64,000 bases of DNA. Origin: Clostridia bacterium. GTDB lineage: Bacteria; Bacillota_A; Clostridia; TANB77; CAG-508. How positions within the stretch are numbered: position 1 is the stretch's first letter; each line of letters opens with the position of its first letter. The notes under the pieces were generated by a model. The model was not told the origin of the DNA, searched no databases, and worked only from the letters and a program-made list of their open reading frames with translations. The stretch is taken from assembly GCA_017475185.1 (NCBI GenBank), contig JAFVGB010000029.1:1-64000 (forward strand), given 5' to 3'. Of the stretch, positions 8,494 through 16,656 are shown in pieces. Both the position numbers and the translations under genes were made by a program.

Positions 8494-8522
8494 ATTTTAC
8501 ATCATTTTTGTAAAAATGTCTA
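8494..8522 (-). promoter_or_regulatory. Sigma-A promoter of the six-gene operon
   Basis: On the minus strand TAGACA (8522-8517) is followed after 17 bases by TAAAAT (8499-8494), 38 bases before the first start codon. Confidence 0.65.
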
Positions 8523-8529
8523 TACTTGC

Positions 8530-8562
8530 TAAAAAAAGCACCTTTTTCAAGGTGCTTTTTAA
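8530..8562 (-). terminator. Terminator of the lipoprotein gene
   Basis: AGCACCTT (8537-8544) pairs with AAGGTGCT (8549-8556) with A and T tracts outside, so it could work in both directions. It separates 8571-8990 from the downstream operon promoter. Confidence 0.85.
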
Positions 8563-8570
8563 ATGTTATA

Positions 8571-8990
8571 TTAATCATTTATAATTACTCTATTATAAAC
8601 ATATTCATAAGTCCAAATATTATTAGGATCACCATTAAATATATCTAATTTATCATCTTTTAAAGTACCTGTATATATAATAGGATCACCTATAAATGTT
8701 TCTGTCATTTCGAATTTGTCACCATCTAAAGACCATGTAACATTAAAGCTATAATCATCACGATAGTGTACTCCAGTACCATCTGCATTTAACTCTAAAG
8801 AAAACACTTCTTCAACTTCTTGTGTGTCGCCAACAAGTTTTATATATTTTCCGATATATGTTCCTGATACTGCACTTAAATCTTGTTTCTTTTCTTCTTT
8901 CTTTTCTTCAGTTTTACCACATCCTGAAAAAACAAACAATCCTGATATTAATAATATCATTACTAAAAATATACTTAAAACTTTTTTCAT
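8571..8990 (-). CDS. Small lipoprotein, beta-rich
   Basis: The 139-residue protein has a lipoprotein signal peptide ending in the lipobox FSGC (Cys24). A Lys/Glu linker (KTEEKKEEKKQD) is followed by a beta-rich domain with repeated turns (NADGTG, SLDGDKFEMTE, TGTLKDDKLDIF). The T-G-T-x-K-D-x-L-D-I pattern resembles small lipocalin-like or DUF-type lipoproteins of Firmicutes. It would sit on the outer face of the membrane. It forms a single transcription unit with a GGAGG ribosome site and its own terminator. Confidence 0.7.
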   Translation of the reverse strand: MKKVLSIFLVMILLISGLFVFSGCGKTEEKKEEKKQDLSAVSGTYIGKYIKLVGDTQEVEEVFSLELNADGTGVHYRDDYSFNVTWSLDGDKFEMTETFIGDPIIYTGTLKDDKLDIFNGDPNNIWTYEYVYNRVIIND

Positions 8991-9063
8991 AAAATATCCT
9001 CCTCTTATGTTTTATTCTTTTTCATTATACATATAATGTTATAATTTGGCAACTATTTTTTAA

Positions 9064-9102
9064 GAAAAAAAACAGATGTCAAATCTCAAACATCTGTTTT
9101 TA
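9064..9102 (-). terminator. Terminator of gpmI
   Basis: AACAGATG (9071-9078) pairs with CATCTGTT (9091-9098), with A6 and T4 outside. Confidence 0.85.
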
Positions 9103-9112
9103 ATGCATATTT

Positions 9113-10657
9113 TTATTTTACAATTAAAGATTCACCAGTCATTTCTTCAGGTTTTTCAATTCCAAGAAGTTCAAGCATAGTAGGTGCTAAATCGCATAAC
9201 TTTCCTTCACCTTCAGGTTTTAGTTTTAAGTTTAATCCATTATCAGATACAACAGAGAATGGAACTAAATTTGTTGTATGTGCTGTGTGAGGTTTACCTG
9301 TTTCGTAGTTTACCATTACTTCACAATTTCCATGGTCAGCTGTCATTAATAGGTTACCATGAACATCTTTAATAGCTTTTAATATTTTACCTACACATGT
9401 GTCAACCGCTTCTAATGCTTTTATAACCGCTTCTAATGATCCAGTATGTCCTACCATGTCTGGATTAGCAAAATTCAAAATAATAGTGTTATATTTTCCA
9501 GAATAAATTGCATCTACTACTTTACCACATACTTGATAAGCACTCATCTCAGGTTGCATGTCATATGTTTCAACTTTAGGAGATGGAACTAAAATTCTGT
9601 CTTCTCCTTCATATTGTTTTTCTTCTCCTCCATTAAAGAAGAAAGTAACGTGAGCATATTTTTCTGTTTCAGCTATTCTTAATTGTTTTCCACCATTTTT
9701 GCTTATTACTTCACCATATGTATTAATGATAGGTTCTTTCTTAAATGCTATTTCTACATTAGGCATTGTTTCATCATAGTTAGTGAAACATACATAGTAT
9801 AAATCCATTTTTTCAGTAGCAAATTCATTAAATTCTTTATCTACTATTGTTCTTGTAATTTCTCTTGCTCTATCAGGTCTAAAGTTAAAGAATATTACTG
9901 AATCGTTATTCTCTATTTTAGCAACTGGATTTCCATTTTCTTCAATAACAACAGGTACTACAAATTCATCTGTAACCGCTTCGTCATAAGATTTTTGAAT
10001 AGCGTCTAAAGCAGAAGTATTCTTGTTACCAGTTCCTCTTACCATTGCATTATAAGCAAGTTCAATTCTATTCCAACGTTTATCTCTATCCATTGCATAA
10101 AATCTTCCTGATAAAGAAGCTATTTTACCTACACCTAATTCTTTCATTTTGTTCTCTAGAGCTTCTACATATCCTTTAGCAGATTGAGGAGCGGTATCTC
10201 TACCATCTAAGAAACAATGAACATATACATCATTAAAATTCATTCTTTTAGCTAATTCTAATAATCCATATAAATGTTCTTGGTGTGAGTGTACTCCACC
10301 ATCAGATAATAATCCTAAAATGTGAAGTTTAGTGTTATTCTTTTTACAATTTTCAATAGCATTAACTAATACTTCATTATTAAAGAAATCTCCATCTTGA
10401 ATAGATTTTGTAATTCTTGTTAGTTCTTGATATATTATTCTTCCTGCACCAATGTTAGTATGTCCAACTTCAGAATTTCCCATTTGTCCTTCTGGAAGTC
10501 CAACTGCTAACTCACTTGCAGCTATTTTTGTTGTTGGGTATTCTGCCCATATTTTTCTGATATTAGGAATGTTTGCTAGCTTAACTCCGTTACCATCAAA
10601 TCTTGGATTATCTCCAAAACCGTCTAATATCATAAGCATTGTTAAATTGTTATTCAT
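9113..10657 (-). CDS. gpmI: 2,3-bisphosphoglycerate-independent phosphoglycerate mutase
   Basis: This enzyme interconverts 3- and 2-phosphoglycerate in glycolysis using two metal ions. The protein opens LTMLMILDGFGDNPRFDGNG, with the metal-binding Asp, then has GQMGNSEVGHTNIGAGR with the phospho-Ser. Further on are SDGGVHSHQEHLYGLL, HCFLDGRDTAPQSA and, near the C-terminus, NFANPDMVGHTG and MTADHGNCE. It is 514 residues long, normal for the family (about 510). The start at 10657 follows AAAGGAG by 8 bases; an upstream in-frame ATG at 10684 has no site. It is a single gene between its own promoter and terminator. Confidence 0.97.
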   Translation of the reverse strand: MNNNLTMLMILDGFGDNPRFDGNGVKLANIPNIRKIWAEYPTTKIAASELAVGLPEGQMGNSEVGHTNIGAGRIIYQELTRITKSIQDGDFFNNEVLVNAIENCKKNNTKLHILGLLSDGGVHSHQEHLYGLLELAKRMNFNDVYVHCFLDGRDTAPQSAKGYVEALENKMKELGVGKIASLSGRFYAMDRDKRWNRIELAYNAMVRGTGNKNTSALDAIQKSYDEAVTDEFVVPVVIEENGNPVAKIENNDSVIFFNFRPDRAREITRTIVDKEFNEFATEKMDLYYVCFTNYDETMPNVEIAFKKEPIINTYGEVISKNGGKQLRIAETEKYAHVTFFFNGGEEKQYEGEDRILVPSPKVETYDMQPEMSAYQVCGKVVDAIYSGKYNTIILNFANPDMVGHTGSLEAVIKALEAVDTCVGKILKAIKDVHGNLLMTADHGNCEVMVNYETGKPHTAHTTNLVPFSVVSDNGLNLKLKPEGEGKLCDLAPTMLELLGIEKPEEMTGESLIVK

Positions 10658-10714
10658 ATACATTACTCCTTTTCTTTTAAGCAATATTATGCCTTGTATT
10701 TTTTACCACTAATC

Positions 10715-10743
10715 ATTATATGACGTTTTTTTTAATTTGTCTA
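10715..10743 (-). promoter_or_regulatory. Promoter of gpmI
   Basis: On the minus strand TAGACA, a 17-base spacer, then TATAAT (10720-10715). Confidence 0.8.
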
Positions 10744-10788
10744 TAAAAATGTGAAAACAATTTCAATTTATTTATACTTGCTCTGTTA

Positions 10789-10816
10789 TTGACTTTTTTT
10801 AAATCAATGATAAAAT
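10789..10816 (+). promoter_or_regulatory. Promoter of the Xer-type recombinase
   Basis: TTGACT (10789-10794), 16 bases, TAAAAT (10811-10816), 41 bases before the start at 10857. It is divergent from the gpmI promoter. Confidence 0.75.
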
Positions 10817-10856
10817 GATTTTAAATACTATCTTACAAAAGAAAGGATCGATATAT

Positions 10857-11834
10857 ATGATGATTAATACAGAAGGTAATCCAACTTTTTTAAATTCTTT
10901 TTTGGATTATACTGCCACTATTTTGAATAAATCTCCTAATACAATCAAGGAATATAACTATGACCTTAATAACTTTTTAAAATTCATTCTCGTCCATTTT
11001 AAAATGGTAAAAGCTGATGATATTAAAGAAGTAGATATACATGATATGAGTATAGATACAGTAGCTAAGATAAAGCTTGAAGATATACATTCTTATTTAT
11101 TTTATCTAAAGAATAATTTCCAAAGTAAAGCCGCTACTCGTGCTAGAAAAACAGCTAGTATTCGTGTATTCTTTAATTATCTATCTAATAAGGCCGGATT
11201 AATTGAAAAAAATCCTGCACAGAATTTAGAAACTCCCAAACAAGATAAACGTGTTCCTAAATATTTGTCATTAGATGATAGTAAGAAACTTTTAGAAGCG
11301 GCTACTAATATAGATGATAGAAATAAAGAAAGAGATTTTGCAATTATTACTTTATTCTTAAACTGTGGTATGCGTCTTTCTGAATTGGTTGGTATTAATA
11401 TGAAAGATATTAATTTCAATGATTGTAAGATGACAGTTATTGGTAAAGGTAATAAAGAACGCACTATTTACTTAAACAAAGCTTGTATAAATGCTATTAA
11501 TAGTTATTTAGCTGTTAGACCTCATGATAGTGTTAAAAGTGATTCTCGTGATGCGTTATTTTTAAGTGAACGTAAAGAACGTATTAGTAATAGAACTGTT
11601 CAGTATATTGTAAAACAAGAACTACGTCGTGCTGGATTAGATACCAATAAATATTCTGTTCATAAATTAAGACATACTGCTGCTACTTTAATGTATCAGT
11701 ATGGTAATGTTGATATTAGAGCTTTGCAAGAATTACTTGGACACGAAAGTATTTCTACTACTGAAATCTATACACATGTTGCTAATGAACAAGTACGTAA
11801 TGCTGTTGAAAGTAATCCTTTGTCTGATTTTTAA
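10857..11834 (+). CDS. XerC/XerD-type tyrosine recombinase
   Basis: The 325-residue protein has an N-terminal SAM-like DNA-binding domain (TPNTIKEYNYDLNNF-like, residues about 20-110). A C-terminal catalytic domain follows with GMRLSELVGI (catalytic Arg), GKGNKERTIYL (Lys hairpin), HKLRHTAATLM (His-x-x-Arg), LGHESISTTEIYTHV (His and the Tyr nucleophile). Length and motif order match chromosome-dimer resolution recombinases better than phage integrases. It stands alone with its own promoter and terminator. The start at 10857 (ATGATG) follows AAAGGA; the longer frame from 10815 has no ribosome site and would overlap the promoter. Whether it is the true Xer for dif or a relative cannot be told from sequence alone. 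Confidence 0.9.
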   Translation: MMINTEGNPTFLNSFLDYTATILNKSPNTIKEYNYDLNNFLKFILVHFKMVKADDIKEVDIHDMSIDTVAKIKLEDIHSYLFYLKNNFQSKAATRARKTASIRVFFNYLSNKAGLIEKNPAQNLETPKQDKRVPKYLSLDDSKKLLEAATNIDDRNKERDFAIITLFLNCGMRLSELVGINMKDINFNDCKMTVIGKGNKERTIYLNKACINAINSYLAVRPHDSVKSDSRDALFLSERKERISNRTVQYIVKQELRRAGLDTNKYSVHKLRHTAATLMYQYGNVDIRALQELLGHESISTTEIYTHVANEQVRNAVESNPLSDF

Positions 11835-11870
11835 GCAAACGATATACTATTATTTTGCAGTTTCAATTAT

Positions 11871-11927
11871 TAAGACAACGTCTTATATATATTCAAATAA
11901 AAAACGCCTAAAAATTGATTTTCGACA
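11871..11927 (+). repeat. Possible fifth copy (R5) of the 58-bp repeat
   Basis: AGACAACGTC, then AAAAAACGCCTAAAAATTGA and TTTTCGAC follow the order seen in R3 (AGACAAC, AAAAACGCCTTAAAATCGAT). It overlaps the recombinase terminator, so it may serve as one. Confidence 0.4.
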
Positions 11928-11952
11928 ATCTATTTTTAAAGCGTTTTTTATT
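11899..11952 (+). terminator. Terminator of the Xer-type gene
   Basis: A long imperfect stem: AAAAAACGC with GCGTTTTTT outside, TAAAAATTGATT with AATCTATTTTTA inside, then a T-rich tail. Confidence 0.7.
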
Positions 11953-11997
11953 ATATTTTATTCTCCATTCTTTTAGTATTAAATTATAACATTTTAA

Positions 11998-12297
11998 TTA
12001 TTTTATTGGAATTTTTAGTTCTTGACCAACACTCAAATTACTCATTTTTAGGTTATTTGTGTTTTTTAGATCATAAACAATGTCTCTTATATCTTTATCC
12101 TCATAGTATGCATTATTTTTTTGTTCTGATTCTGCAATTTTCCATAATGTATCTCCTTGAGTTACATATATAGTTTTATAATTTATATTATTACATGAAT
12201 ACGTTATATTTACTATACACGACACTATCATTAGTACCGTCAATAACAATATTGTACTACTTACAACAAATTTCTTTACATTAACTATTTTCTTCAT
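11998..12297 (-). CDS. YneA-like LysM protein under an SOS box
   Basis: The 99-residue product has a single N-terminal membrane segment (residues 10-28) followed by a LysM domain (YKTIYVTQGDTLWKIA near residue 40, LSVGQELKIPIK at the end) that binds peptidoglycan outside. This layout is that of YneA, the Firmicute SOS-induced inhibitor of cell division. The promoter carries a GAAC-N4-GTTC LexA box inside its spacer (12351-12362), which strongly supports DNA-damage control. Unlike Bacillus, lexA is not adjacent; neighbours are the Xer gene and dpaB. The ribosome site AAAGGAGG is strong. YneA identity is inferred from domain layout plus the SOS box, not from close sequence similarity. Confidence 0.75.
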   Translation of the reverse strand: MKKIVNVKKFVVSSTILLLTVLMIVSCIVNITYSCNNINYKTIYVTQGDTLWKIAESEQKNNAYYEDKDIRDIVYDLKNTNNLKMSNLSVGQELKIPIK

Positions 12298-12341
12298 ATT
12301 AACATCCTCCTTTTGTTACGAACAACTTTTTGTATATCTTG

Positions 12342-12370
12342 ATTATATAAGAACTTTTGTTCGTTGTCAA
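12342..12370 (-). promoter_or_regulatory. Consensus promoter with an embedded LexA/SOS box
   Basis: On the minus strand TTGACA, a 17-base spacer, TATAAT (12347-12342). The spacer contains GAACAAAAGTTC (12351-12362), a perfect GAAC-N4-GTTC Gram-positive SOS box, so LexA would block RNA polymerase directly. Confidence 0.85.
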
Positions 12371-12428
12371 TATGAAGTTTAAAATTTCTTAAAAATTATT
12401 TTCGACAAATTTCGACATAAAATTATGT

Positions 12429-13007
12429 TCATAAAATAATAGGTTGAATTTGTTCTAATTCTAAAGATTTTTCTAGTGTTTCTATTATCATTTTAGGATC
12501 AAATACTAATGAATTAGGTTTGGTAATTGGATTATCTTGTCTAAATGGAACAAAATAATAATGCTTTCTATTTAATAATTTTCCTATGTTCTCTGCACTA
12601 CCTGATAGAGCATCGTTTGTTGAAATGGCTATAACTAACGGACGTTGATTACGTAAATGAGATTTAGCTGCCATTGCAACAGGAGTATCTGTAATTCCAT
12701 TTGCAAGTTTTGCAATAGTATTTCCAGAACAAGGTGCAATAAGCATAATATCTGTCATTTTCTTAGGTCCAATAGGTTCCGCTTCTTGTATAGTGTGAAT
12801 TATGTCTTTATTAGTTATTTTTTTGATTTTATTTATATGATCAGAAGCGGTTCCAAATTTCGTGTCTAAATTGTAACTGTTATATGACATGATTGGAATT
12901 ACTTCTGCCCCAAGTTTAACTAAATTTTCCATTTGCTCAATTGTCTTTTCAAATGTACAAAATGAACCAGTAAGAGCAAATCCTATTTTTACATTTTTTA
13001 AGCTCAA
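12429..13007 (-). CDS. spoVFB: Dipicolinate synthase subunit B
   Basis: This flavoprotein works with subunit A to make dipicolinic acid, the calcium chelator of the spore core, in the mother cell. The 192-residue protein has the flavoprotein-type start VKIGFALTGSFCTFEKTIEQ, then LIAPCSGNTIAKLANGITDT, MAAKSHLRNQRPLVIAISTN and DALSGSAENIGKL, all typical of SpoVFB/DpaB. The start is TTG at 13007 with GGAGGG 6 bases before it. Subunit A normally lies just upstream but is not in this window, so the pair is split. This is the clearest sign that the organism forms endospores. Confidence 0.93.
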   Translation of the reverse strand: MSLKNVKIGFALTGSFCTFEKTIEQMENLVKLGAEVIPIMSYNSYNLDTKFGTASDHINKIKKITNKDIIHTIQEAEPIGPKKMTDIMLIAPCSGNTIAKLANGITDTPVAMAAKSHLRNQRPLVIAISTNDALSGSAENIGKLLNRKHYYFVPFRQDNPITKPNSLVFDPKMIIETLEKSLELEQIQPIIL

Positions 13008-13099
13008 TATTTTCCCTCCTTTACAACATAAGTTATATTATCATTTTATGAAATTATGTAAATAAAAGTTCTATATTTTAGCTTATCTAATATTTATAA

Positions 13100-13134
13100 T
13101 AAAAAGAAAATGGCACTCCGCATAACGAAGTGCC
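13100..13134 (-). terminator. Terminator of the SleB-like gene
   Basis: GGCACTCCG (13112-13120) pairs with CGAAGTGCC (13126-13134) with one mismatch. On the minus strand a U-rich run follows. Confidence 0.8.
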
Positions 13135-13179
13135 TAAAAGGTTTGTTTTTGTCATATCACCATATAATATACAACTAAA

Positions 13180-14055
13180 TCAACTAAAATAATTCCATCT
13201 GCCGTCCCCATAGAAAGATAAATATCCATGCTGATACTCATCTGGATGTTCAAAATAGTAGGTTACGGCCTGCTTAACCGACTCTGTAACTTCAGATGAA
13301 AAAGAAGTTAAATTAACGTATGACCATGCTCCTGAAAATTGTATAGGTTGTGTTAAAACTTCATATATTGTATTTGGATAAAGTGGAGAGTTAACACGAT
13401 TCATAATAGTTTCTATTACTTTAGCTTTTTCCTGGACAGAAACTGTATTAGAACCGTACTCATGCCCCAGAGCATTACATAATAGGATATAATCACTGTC
13501 TGAAATAGCAGGTTCTTCGATATAGTCTTCTATATCGTAAGTACCATACTCTGGTACATAAACACCATATTCATCACAATAGATATATGGTTCTTCTGTA
13601 CTAGGTTCAGTTGCTTCTTCAACGTAAATTTCTTCTTCAACTTCTACTGGAACATCTTCACTTTCTACTTCCTCTAATACAACTTCTTCAGTAGTTGTTG
13701 TTTCAGTGGTAGTAGTTAATGATGTAGTTGTTGTGGTTGATGTAGTAGTAGTAGCTGTTGTTGTAGTAGTAGTCGATGTTGATGTCGTTACTGTAGTTGT
13801 CGTTGTCTTCATTGTCATCATAGGCAATACCGATTCTTTCGGTCCAGCTGCAAATGCAGTTAATGAATTTGACAGAGAAATGAGCTTCTTTTTATGTACG
13901 CTTATCTCTGTTGTAGCTGCTTCTGATGACTTAGTGTCTGATTTTATCGGAACATAAAGCGTCATCTGCATCATTATTGTAATAATAGCAGATACAATAA
14001 TTGCTATTGCTCTTTTCCGATAGATACTTCGGACACTGGGTGAATTTTTTGACAT
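13180..14055 (-). CDS. SleB-type cell-wall hydrolase with Thr-rich linker
   Basis: The 291-residue protein has a basic N-terminus, one membrane segment (RAIAIIVSAIITIMMQMTLY), and a long linker that is mostly Thr with Ser and Ala (about residues 80-125). A Glu/Val-rich stretch follows, then a C-terminal Hydrolase_2 domain with ALGHEYGSNTVSVQEKAKVI, NRVNSPLYPNTIYEVLTQP and GYLSFYGDGRWNYF. Such domains cleave peptidoglycan in spore germination or growth. The start ATG at 14055 is 13 bases after AAAGG; a GTG at 14067 is too close to it. Codon use differs from neighbours and includes CGG as Arg (14019-14017). It shares the Glu/Thr-rich linker style and composition with 14285-15202, pointing to common origin. 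Confidence 0.8.
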   Translation of the reverse strand: MSKNSPSVRSIYRKRAIAIIVSAIITIMMQMTLYVPIKSDTKSSEAATTEISVHKKKLISLSNSLTAFAAGPKESVLPMMTMKTTTTTVTTSTSTTTTTTATTTTSTTTTTSLTTTTETTTTEEVVLEEVESEDVPVEVEEEIYVEEATEPSTEEPYIYCDEYGVYVPEYGTYDIEDYIEEPAISDSDYILLCNALGHEYGSNTVSVQEKAKVIETIMNRVNSPLYPNTIYEVLTQPIQFSGAWSYVNLTSFSSEVTESVKQAVTYYFEHPDEYQHGYLSFYGDGRWNYFS

Positions 14056-14144
14056 TTTTAAAGTCACACCTTTCCATTTGCGCTATAAATCGCACACGCG
14101 CAAATATAAAATAATTTAGACGTGTTTTTAAACACATCTGAATT

Positions 14145-14173
14145 ATTATACCATATTATTGTAAACTTGTCCA
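14145..14173 (-). promoter_or_regulatory. Promoter of the SleB-like gene
   Basis: On the minus strand TGGACA, 17 bases, TATAAT (14150-14145). A 10-bp inverted repeat (AGATGTGTTT/AAACACGTCT, about 14118-14140) lies just downstream in the leader. Confidence 0.75.
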
Positions 14174-14203
14174 ATTTATAAAATAAACTACCATAAATAG
14201 TAA

Positions 14204-14236
14204 AGAAAAATCCCCTGGCTTATAAAACCAGGGGAA
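14204..14236 (-). terminator. Terminator of 14285-15202
   Basis: TCCCCTGG (14211-14218) pairs perfectly with CCAGGGGA (14228-14235), then a U run on the minus strand. Confidence 0.9.
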
Positions 14237-14284
14237 ATAAATTGCAGAATTATGTCATATCAATAAAGTCTTGTATAATATCGC

Positions 14285-15202
14285 TCACCATGTGGTGGCG
14301 ATATCAATCTGATACGGATTACTGTATGCAAATGTTCCAGTATCGCATACAATTGCCGTACCTAAGGAAGTTTCTACTAAACTTCCACGAGGACGAATGT
14401 CAAAGCTGGCGGCACACATTATGTAGTCGCCGAACATTTTGCATCCATCCTCACGAACCCAGTAGTTATAATAATAACCACATGAGTTCATTAGTGAAAT
14501 CACTCCGGTCATATCGAGATTGTAAAAAGTCTCTTTACCGGAAGGTCCCTGAACAGTTCCTACCCATGAAGAAAGAACTGGACCATCGTAAGAATATGTA
14601 ACAGGTGCTTCAGTTGCAGGCTCTACATATTCTTCCATATAAACTGGTTCTTCAACATAGGGAATTTCTTCAACCACAACTTCAGCTTCAGTTTCAGCTT
14701 CTGTAGCAATTTCTTGAACTTCAGCTTCAGTTGTAACTGGTTCTTCTGTTACAGGTTCTGTTGTTTTAGGTATGTTAGCTTCATAGTTTTCAATTTGTTT
14801 TGCACACTTGTGGGATGATTCTGTTATTGCTTCTGAAACACTAGTACTACTTAAAACTAACATAGTTTTAAAATCTTCAAAATCAAATTGATTAGATTCG
14901 GTCTCAGTTTCAACAGATTCATTTGTCATTATAGACATAGTTACTTGTTCTACTTCTTCGTGCATCGCATAAAAAAGCGGTACGATAGAGTAATTTTCTT
15001 TTGGTTCTACACTGTTCTGCAATTTTTCTGTCTGAGCAAATACGGGATTTGCTTTTTTTCTTTCTGTGTTTTTTGCGGGTGCTCCGAGATTTAATGCGAG
15101 GCTCCAAATAACAATGATTGCAATGTTTAAAGCAAAAATTGCGCACATTATTTTGTCATTCCGACACATTCGCGTCACATCATTTCCAGTCGTTTCCTGC
15201 AT
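14285..15202 (-). CDS. Membrane-anchored cell-wall protein with 3D-like C-terminal domain
   Basis: The 305-residue protein has one membrane segment (IMCAIFALNIAIIVIWSLAL), a long Glu/Thr/Val-rich extracellular linker (about residues 110-210), and a C-terminal domain with GKETFYNLDMTGVISLM, YWVREDGCKMFGDYIMCA, RPRGSLVETSLGTAIVCDTG and YQIDIATTW. The G-S-x-V-E-T-x-x-G and DTG...IDI pattern resembles the 3D (MltA-like) fold of resuscitation-type and other wall hydrolases, but the match is partial. The start at 15202 follows AGGAAAGG; longer frames upstream lack a site. CGG is used once as Arg (15163-15161). It lies directly upstream of the SleB-like gene but has its own promoter and terminator. 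Confidence 0.65.
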   Translation of the reverse strand: MQETTGNDVTRMCRNDKIMCAIFALNIAIIVIWSLALNLGAPAKNTERKKANPVFAQTEKLQNSVEPKENYSIVPLFYAMHEEVEQVTMSIMTNESVETETESNQFDFEDFKTMLVLSSTSVSEAITESSHKCAKQIENYEANIPKTTEPVTEEPVTTEAEVQEIATEAETEAEVVVEEIPYVEEPVYMEEYVEPATEAPVTYSYDGPVLSSWVGTVQGPSGKETFYNLDMTGVISLMNSCGYYYNYWVREDGCKMFGDYIMCAASFDIRPRGSLVETSLGTAIVCDTGTFAYSNPYQIDIATTW

Positions 15203-15287
15203 TATATACACACAACCTTTCCTCATGCCAATACTGTAAGGCATGAATTATAATGAATTTTATGCGCTTTTTTAGCACATGGTGAAT

Positions 15288-15316
15288 ATTATAACATATT
15301 AAATTGTCTGTGTCTA
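15288..15316 (-). promoter_or_regulatory. Promoter of 14285-15202
   Basis: On the minus strand TAGACA, 17 bases, TATAAT (15293-15288). Confidence 0.75.
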
Positions 15317-15346
15317 CCTTTTTACATAATATTTTTAATTTTAACC

Positions 15347-15387
15347 ATAAAAAATATGCTTATAATCATTATAATTATAAGCATATT
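15347..15387 (-). terminator. Terminator of the pta-ackA region
   Basis: AATATGCTTATAAT (15353-15366) pairs with ATTATAAGCATATT (15374-15387), followed on the minus strand by a U run. Confidence 0.9.
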
Positions 15388-15393
15388 ACTTAA

Positions 15394-16584
15394 TTATTTA
15401 ATTAATTTCATAGTTTCTCTAGCAATAACTAATTCTTCATTAGTTGGGATAACCCATACTTTAATTCTAGAATCAGGAGCGGAAATTTCAATTTCTTCTC
15501 CTCTTATATGATTCTTTTCTTCATCTAATTTAACTCCTAAGAATTCTAAGTTTTTGCATATACCGCTTCTTCTGTTAAATTGGTTTTCACCAACACCAGC
15601 TGTAAATACTATGTTGTCTACACCACCCATAGAAACCATATATTTAGCTATAAATTGAGCAATATTTAAATCATAAGCTTTTAATGCTAATGCTGATCTT
15701 TCATCACCATCGTTAGCTGCAGCTTCAATATCTCTTACATCAGGAGCTTGACCTGAAATACCAGCTAAACCAGATTCTTTATTTAGAATTCTATCCATTT
15801 CTTCTGGTTTGATTCCTTCTTTTTTCATTAAGAATGTAACTATTGATGGATCTAAATCTCCACTTCTAGCACACATCATAATTCCACCAAGTGGTGTTAA
15901 TCCCATACTAGTATCTACAGATTTACCACCTTGAACAGCACATAAACTTGCACCTTGTCCCAAATGACAAACAATTGTTTTTACATCTTCAACAGGTTTA
16001 TTTTCAAGTTCTGCAACTCTTTGAGATACATAATAGTGAGATGTACCATGGAAACCATATTTACGAATTTTATATTCTCTATAATAGTGATATGGTATAG
16101 GATATAAATATCTTTCTTCTGGAATTGTTTTATGGAATCCGTTATCAAATACAGCAACGCATGGAGTATTTGGCATTAAAGATTTGCATGCTTCCATTCC
16201 CATTGCAGCAGCCATATTGTGAACTGGTGCTAAATCTGCAATTTCTTTAATTCCAGCGATAACGCTATCATCTATAATAATAGGATCTGCATATCTTTCT
16301 GCTCCTTGAACAACTCTGTGTCCTACGGCATTAATTTCATCTAAACTGTTTACTACTTTATAATCAGCTTCTGTTAATTGCTTAATGATAAACTCTAAAG
16401 CTTCTTTATGAGTAGGAGCATAGTTTTCAATAACATATTTTTCTCCATTTACTTTGTGTGTAATAAAAGCTTTAGGGTCTCCAATTCTTTCATAATTACC
16501 TTTTGCAATTACTTCTTCATTTTCCATATCTATTAATTGATATTTTAATGAAGAACTACCACTGTTTAATACTAATATCTTCAT
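15394..16584 (-). CDS. ackA: Acetate kinase, copy 1
   Basis: Acetate kinase turns acetyl phosphate and ADP into acetate and ATP, the energy-yielding last step of acetate fermentation. The 396-residue protein has the usual start MKILVLNSGSSSLKYQLIDM. It continues with GHRVVQGAERYADP, NPVHN-type loop APVHNMAAAMG, FDNGFHKTIPEERYLYPIPY, RKYGFHGTSHYYVSQR, HLGQGASLCAVQGGKSVDTS and VFTAGVGENQ. It differs from copy 2 at usually fixed places (VVQGAE for VVHGGE, MMCARSGDLD for MGTRSGDIDP). So it may be slower, regulatory or tuned to another acyl phosphate. It follows copy 2 by 72 bases and has a promoter of its own. Confidence 0.95.
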   Translation of the reverse strand: MKILVLNSGSSSLKYQLIDMENEEVIAKGNYERIGDPKAFITHKVNGEKYVIENYAPTHKEALEFIIKQLTEADYKVVNSLDEINAVGHRVVQGAERYADPIIIDDSVIAGIKEIADLAPVHNMAAAMGMEACKSLMPNTPCVAVFDNGFHKTIPEERYLYPIPYHYYREYKIRKYGFHGTSHYYVSQRVAELENKPVEDVKTIVCHLGQGASLCAVQGGKSVDTSMGLTPLGGIMMCARSGDLDPSIVTFLMKKEGIKPEEMDRILNKESGLAGISGQAPDVRDIEAAANDGDERSALALKAYDLNIAQFIAKYMVSMGGVDNIVFTAGVGENQFNRRSGICKNLEFLGVKLDEEKNHIRGEEIEISAPDSRIKVWVIPTNEELVIARETMKLIK

Positions 16585-16623
16585 ATTTTAAACTTCCTTT
16601 CATAATTGGTTATTTCGTTTCAT

Positions 16624-16652
16624 TTTATATCATAGATTTATATATTTTGCAA
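16624..16652 (-). promoter_or_regulatory. Internal promoter of ackA copy 1
   Basis: On the minus strand TTGCAA, 17 bases, TATAAA (16629-16624), in the gap after copy 2. This allows copy 1 to be expressed separately. Confidence 0.65.
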
Positions 16653-16656
16653 CTTT

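Noticed and set aside
13706..13957. Val-rich plus-strand ORF opposite the SleB-like gene
   Set aside because: It is the complement of the Thr-codon linker, with no ribosome site. The same applies to the Val-rich ORF at 29794-30147.
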